Assembly (NCBI GenBank): GCA_937873255.1
Contig: CALMVM010000522.1
Span: 1-8,719, forward strand
Source of the DNA: an uncultured Verrucomicrobiota bacterium
Lineage (GTDB): Bacteria; Verrucomicrobiota; Verrucomicrobiia; Chthoniobacterales; SZAS-18
Direction: 5' to 3'
Length of the DNA stretch: 8,719 nucleotides
This document shows positions 6,259 through 8,719 of the stretch, piece by piece. The translations under genes were made by a program, and so were the position numbers. The notes beneath the pieces were generated by a model, which was not told where the DNA came from, did no database searches, and was given only the letters and a program-made list of their open reading frames with translations. Position 1 is the stretch's first letter; each line of letters begins with the position of its first letter.

Positions 6259-7901
6259 GCGGGGCGTCGTTCTTTGCGAAGGTGGATGGCGCTCTCCGAG
6301 CGGCATTCGTCAACGGTCGCGGCGCAGCCGCCGAACATTTTAGACGCCTGCGGCGTAGATGGGACCAACGCCGCTCGGAGCGCGCCGTCCACCTCCTGCT
6401 TGCCGCAACGCTGCTTGCCGGCTGCCACGGCGTCGGCCCCGACTACCATGGTCCACCGAAGCCCGATTCGCCCGACCCCGCCAAGTACAAGAACGCCGGC
6501 CTCAACGACAAGTGGAAGGTCGCCCAGGCCGACGACAAAAACCCGCGCGGCCCGTGGTGGGAGATTTTCCATGACCCCGATCTCGACCGGCTGGAGACGA
6601 TGGCCGCCAACGGCAACCAGGACCTGCGTCTTTCCATCGCGCGCCTGGCCGAAAGCCGCGCGCAGGCCCGCGTGGCGGCGGCGGATTTTTATCCGCACGC
6701 GGATTTCAACGGCTCCTACGCCCGCCAGCGCACGTCCAACAACGAGCCGATCCAGCGCGGCCGGGCGTTGAACCTCGACAGCCTGCTCGGCGGCGGCGCC
6801 ATCGGCGGCGGCACGATGGGCGGCATGAATGGAGCCAACACCCCCGCGCCGGTCCTCGATACCCAGCCGCTGACGCGCTCGTTCAGCGTCTTCCGCACGC
6901 CGGTGGACCTGAATTGGGAGATCGACCTGTTCGGCCGCGTGCGGCGCGGCTACGAGGCCGCGCGCGCGGAACGCCAGGCCGCCGAGGCCGACGCGGTCAA
7001 CGTCAACCTGAGCGTGACGGCCAACGTGGCGACGATGTATTTCAACCTGCGCGCGGCCGACGCGGAGGTCGGCGTCGTCGAATCCACGATCAAGGCCCGC
7101 CGCGAGGCGCTGACCATCGCGCAGGAACGGCTCCAGGCCGGACTCACGGGCGAACTCGACGTGCAGCGCGAGCGTGCCGAACTGGCCGGCAACGAGGCCG
7201 ACCTCGCCGCCGCGCAACGCGCCCGCGCCGAGATGGAGAACGCGCTTGCCACCCTCGTCGGCCAGCCCGCGAGCAGTTTCCATCTGCGCCGTCACGAGTT
7301 GCACACGACCCCGCCGCGGGTTCCCTCCGGGTTGCCCTCGGAGTTGCTCGAACGCCGCCCCGACGTGGCCGGGGCCGAACGCGAACTCGCCGCGGCCAAC
7401 GCGCGCATCGGCGTGGCGGTGGCGGCGTTCTTCCCGAGGATCACGTTGACCGGCGCGGCGGGTTTCGAGAGCGCGACGGTGCTCGACGTGATCAGCCCCG
7501 GCAGCAAGATCTGGCAGATCGGCCCGAGCGTGAGCATCCCGATCTTCGAGGGCGGGCGCAACTCGGCGAACCTCGAAGCGACCCGCGCGCGTTACGACCA
7601 GCAGGTGGCGCGGTATCGCCAGCAGGTGCTCGTGGCGTTCCAGGACGTGGAGAACGCGCTGATCGACCTGCGTCTGCTCAGCGTGCAGTCCGAGGCGCAA
7701 AGCCGCGCGGTGGAGGCGTCGCAGCGCACGCTCGATCTCGCCAACCAATCCTATCGTCAGGGAGCCTCGACGTACCTCGACATCACGGACGCGGAACGCA
7801 CGCTGTTCAACAACCAGCGCGTCGCCGCGCAACTCCTCGGCCAGCGTATGCAGGCGACCGTCCAGCTCATCAAGGCGCTCGGCGGCGGGTGGCACCGTTG
7901 A
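6255..7901 (+). CDS. NodT-family outer-membrane factor lipoprotein (efflux channel)
   Basis: Forms the trimeric TolC-like channel of a tripartite pump. The 548-residue product has a lipobox LLAGC with Cys57 as the predicted lipidated residue, followed by VGPDY, typical of this family. WWEIFHDPDLDRLE at about 101-114 opens the first outer-membrane-efflux domain. LQAGLTGELDVQRERAEL and LLERRPDVAGAERELAAANARIGVAVAAFFPRI (start and end of the second domain) are near-diagnostic, as are GGRNSANLEATRARYDQ and the C-terminal RQGASTYLDITDAERTLF. ATG 6255 overlaps the adaptor stop (ATGA) after a GGGAAGAAG purine stretch, so the start is firm; the only other in-frame start before the lipobox is GTG 6282. 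The signal peptide is therefore 56 residues, about 35 more than usual, and residues 9-47 are encoded by an inverted-repeat element. A Gly-rich stretch (GGGAIGGGTMGG) at about 180-192 probably forms a surface loop between the first barrel strands. Confidence 0.93.
   Translation: MSGASFFAKVDGALRAAFVNGRGAAAEHFRRLRRRWDQRRSERAVHLLLAATLLAGCHGVGPDYHGPPKPDSPDPAKYKNAGLNDKWKVAQADDKNPRGPWWEIFHDPDLDRLETMAANGNQDLRLSIARLAESRAQARVAAADFYPHADFNGSYARQRTSNNEPIQRGRALNLDSLLGGGAIGGGTMGGMNGANTPAPVLDTQPLTRSFSVFRTPVDLNWEIDLFGRVRRGYEAARAERQAAEADAVNVNLSVTANVATMYFNLRAADAEVGVVESTIKARREALTIAQERLQAGLTGELDVQRERAELAGNEADLAAAQRARAEMENALATLVGQPASSFHLRRHELHTTPPRVPSGLPSELLERRPDVAGAERELAAANARIGVAVAAFFPRITLTGAAGFESATVLDVISPGSKIWQIGPSVSIPIFEGGRNSANLEATRARYDQQVARYRQQVLVAFQDVENALIDLRLLSVQSEAQSRAVEASQRTLDLANQSYRQGASTYLDITDAERTLFNNQRVAAQLLGQRMQATVQLIKALGGGWHR
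6280..6394. repeat. Inverted-repeat element inside the outer-membrane factor gene
   Basis: Arms 6280-6311 and 6363-6394 are reverse complements at 28 of 32 positions, with a 51-nt spacer. The arms carry GGATGGCGCTCTCCGAGCGG, closely related to the arms of the element at 7963-8070. The element keeps the gene open and encodes residues 9-47, rich in Arg, ending just before the hydrophobic core of the lipoprotein signal. Confidence 0.85.
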
Positions 7902-7962
7902 AGCGCGGGATGAATGCGTTTTTTCCGGTCAGGCCGCCGCCCGGCCGGTCGTTCCGGCAAAC

Positions 7963-8070
7963 GGCAGGGATGGCTCTCCGAGCCGTCCGTGGATTTTCCG
8001 GCGAAGAGCACCGTGTGTACGCAAATCATCCAGGCCCAATCGACGGACGGCTCGGAGAGCCATCCCTGCC
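7963..8070. repeat. Perfect 28-bp inverted repeat, GGATGGCTCTCCGAGCC family
   Basis: Arms 7963-7990 and 8043-8070 are exact reverse complements, with a 52-nt spacer. Each arm also contains its own small palindrome GGCTC-TCC-GAGCC. Arm sequence and spacer length parallel the element at 6280-6394. It lies in the 214-base gap between the outer-membrane factor stop and the next gene. The exact match of the arms suggests a recent insertion or ongoing correction. No ORF for a transposase and no T-run are present. The rest of the gap (7902-7962 and 8071-8115) shows only GC-rich sequence with the partial palindrome GCGCCTGCGGCGC near 8081. Confidence 0.92.
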
Positions 8071-8115
8071 TTGGTTGGAGCGCCTGCGGCGCGGCGGTAT
8101 CCACCGCGTCCTGAC

Positions 8116-8676
8116 ATGAACGAGTTCAGTTACCTGTCCGTCCTGCTGTCGATCATCTACGGCCTGGCCATCACGCATCTTCTGCAAGGCTGGCGCAACG
8201 CTGTCCTGCACCGCGCACGCCTGCGCGATTACTGGCCCATTCATGTCTGGGCGACCTTCCTCCTGATGGTCAACGCATTATCCTGGTGGGCAATGTTCGG
8301 CCTGCGTGACCGGCACGACTGGGAGTTCGACGAATTCGCCGTCCTCCTTGTCCACGGGATCGTTCTCTACCTCGCCTCCGGGCTTCTCTACCCGGACTTC
8401 GGCGTGGGCGGCGCGATCGATTTGCATGCGCACTATTACACCAACCACCGCTACCTTTTCTGCACGATGGCGGCCACCGTGGTCATGACGTTCGCGCGCA
8501 TCTGGTGCTTTCACGCACCGGTGAACCGCGCGAACTTCGGCTTCCTCGCTTTCTATCTCGTCGCTTCTCTCGGTGCGGCCGTCACGGCGAACAAAACGTA
8601 CCATCAATTCATGACGGTCTTTGTCGCGGGTTCGTTTGTCGCCTGCATCGCCCTCCTGTTCTCGCACCTGCACTGA
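8116..8676 (+). CDS. Uncharacterised integral membrane protein, about six transmembrane helices
   Basis: I do not assign a function. The 186-residue product is very hydrophobic with likely helices at about 4-25, 38-62, 72-92, 112-131, 139-158 and 162-183. Helix 1 ends in ITHLLQGWRN and the loop after it is basic (LHRARLRDYW); WW at 57-58 and FGLRDRHDWE follow in the second helix and loop. His residues recur near helix ends (21, 32, 43, 67, 80, 104, 106, 111, 133, 163), which could be chance or metal or heme related. ATG 8116 was preferred over an upstream TTG at 8071, which would start right at the edge of the inverted repeat. No clear Shine-Dalgarno is seen. It is too small and lacks motifs to be the missing MFS pump partner of the upstream genes, and a palindrome separates it from them. 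Confidence 0.78.
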   Translation: MNEFSYLSVLLSIIYGLAITHLLQGWRNAVLHRARLRDYWPIHVWATFLLMVNALSWWAMFGLRDRHDWEFDEFAVLLVHGIVLYLASGLLYPDFGVGGAIDLHAHYYTNHRYLFCTMAATVVMTFARIWCFHAPVNRANFGFLAFYLVASLGAAVTANKTYHQFMTVFVAGSFVACIALLFSHLH

Positions 8677-8682
8677 TTTTTT

Positions 8683-8719
8683 ATGCCTGCCGACAACCAG
8701 AAAATGGACGCCACGAAGT
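8683..8719 (+). CDS. Possible start of a further gene, cut by right edge
   Basis: ATG 8683 opens a frame that stays open to the window end (MPADNQKMDATK). It begins six bases after the stop of the membrane protein, which fits an operon-like arrangement, but there is only a run of T before it and no ribosome site. A second in-frame ATG at 8704 is an alternative. Too short to identify. Confidence 0.3.
   Translation, partial: MPADNQKMDATK

Noticed and set aside
4765..6306. Long minus-strand open frame antisense to the EmrA-type adaptor
   Set aside because: Shadow of a GC-rich, Ala/Gln-rich coding region; the Lys/Asp-rich linker becomes a Phe/Leu/Val run that only mimics membrane helices.
6207..7895. 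Very long minus-strand open frame (about 560 codons) antisense to the outer-membrane factor gene
   Set aside because: The + strand protein has clear family motifs along its full length. High GC with strong third-position bias makes long antisense frames; the translated product is Arg/His/Val-rich without a recognisable domain.
7914..8117. Small open frames on both strands across the 7963-8070 palindrome
   Set aside because: They are translations of the inverted repeat arms (the same peptide appears on both strands) and have no ribosome site.
8116..8676. Missing inner-membrane pump component of the efflux operon
   Set aside because: Only about six helices and 186 residues, with no MFS motifs; EmrB-type pumps have about 14 helices and 500 residues.

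Overview
The window is high-GC bacterial DNA with all supported genes on the + strand. It holds seven genes, one of them cut by the left edge, and a possible eighth that starts at the right edge. Three intergenic palindrome types (GAATGAC-type heptamers, AAGGCAG/AAGGTAG-type heptamers, and GCAAAAA-type arrays), plus a longer GGATGGCTCTCCGAGCC-type inverted repeat, resemble dispersed repeats I associate with Verrucomicrobiota. A secreted parallel beta-helix protein of the DUF1565-like type and a HemQ with a mid-protein insertion also fit that phylum. This assignment is an inference; there is no rRNA or marker gene to prove it.

Left part (1-2264): a 5'-truncated GNAT acetyltransferase, then a HemQ/ChdC coproheme decarboxylase, then a LarE-type ATP-dependent sulfur transferase. 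They are separated by two palindromic repeat regions. Nothing shows that the three form one pathway.

Middle (2261-4183): a large exported right-handed beta-helix protein. Its GTG start overlaps the LarE stop codon. Its N-terminal export signal is largely encoded by a heptamer-repeat palindrome.

Right-centre (4239-7901): an efflux-pump operon with a MarR-type repressor, an EmrA/HlyD-type membrane fusion protein and a NodT-type outer-membrane factor lipoprotein. It is preceded by a promoter-like sequence overlapping a perfect 14-bp palindrome, a probable self-operator. The MFS inner-membrane pump (EmrB type) that would complete the system is not in the window. The outer-membrane factor gene carries an inverted-repeat element in frame between its start codon and its lipobox.

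Right edge (7902-8719): a 28-bp perfect inverted repeat of the same family as the one inside the outer-membrane factor gene, an uncharacterised membrane protein with about six helices, and the first codons of a possible further gene.

The most notable signal is the relation between repeats and genes. Five palindromic elements of four sequence types lie in 8.7 kb. Three of them run into coding sequence, and two supply the N-terminal export regions of secreted proteins.
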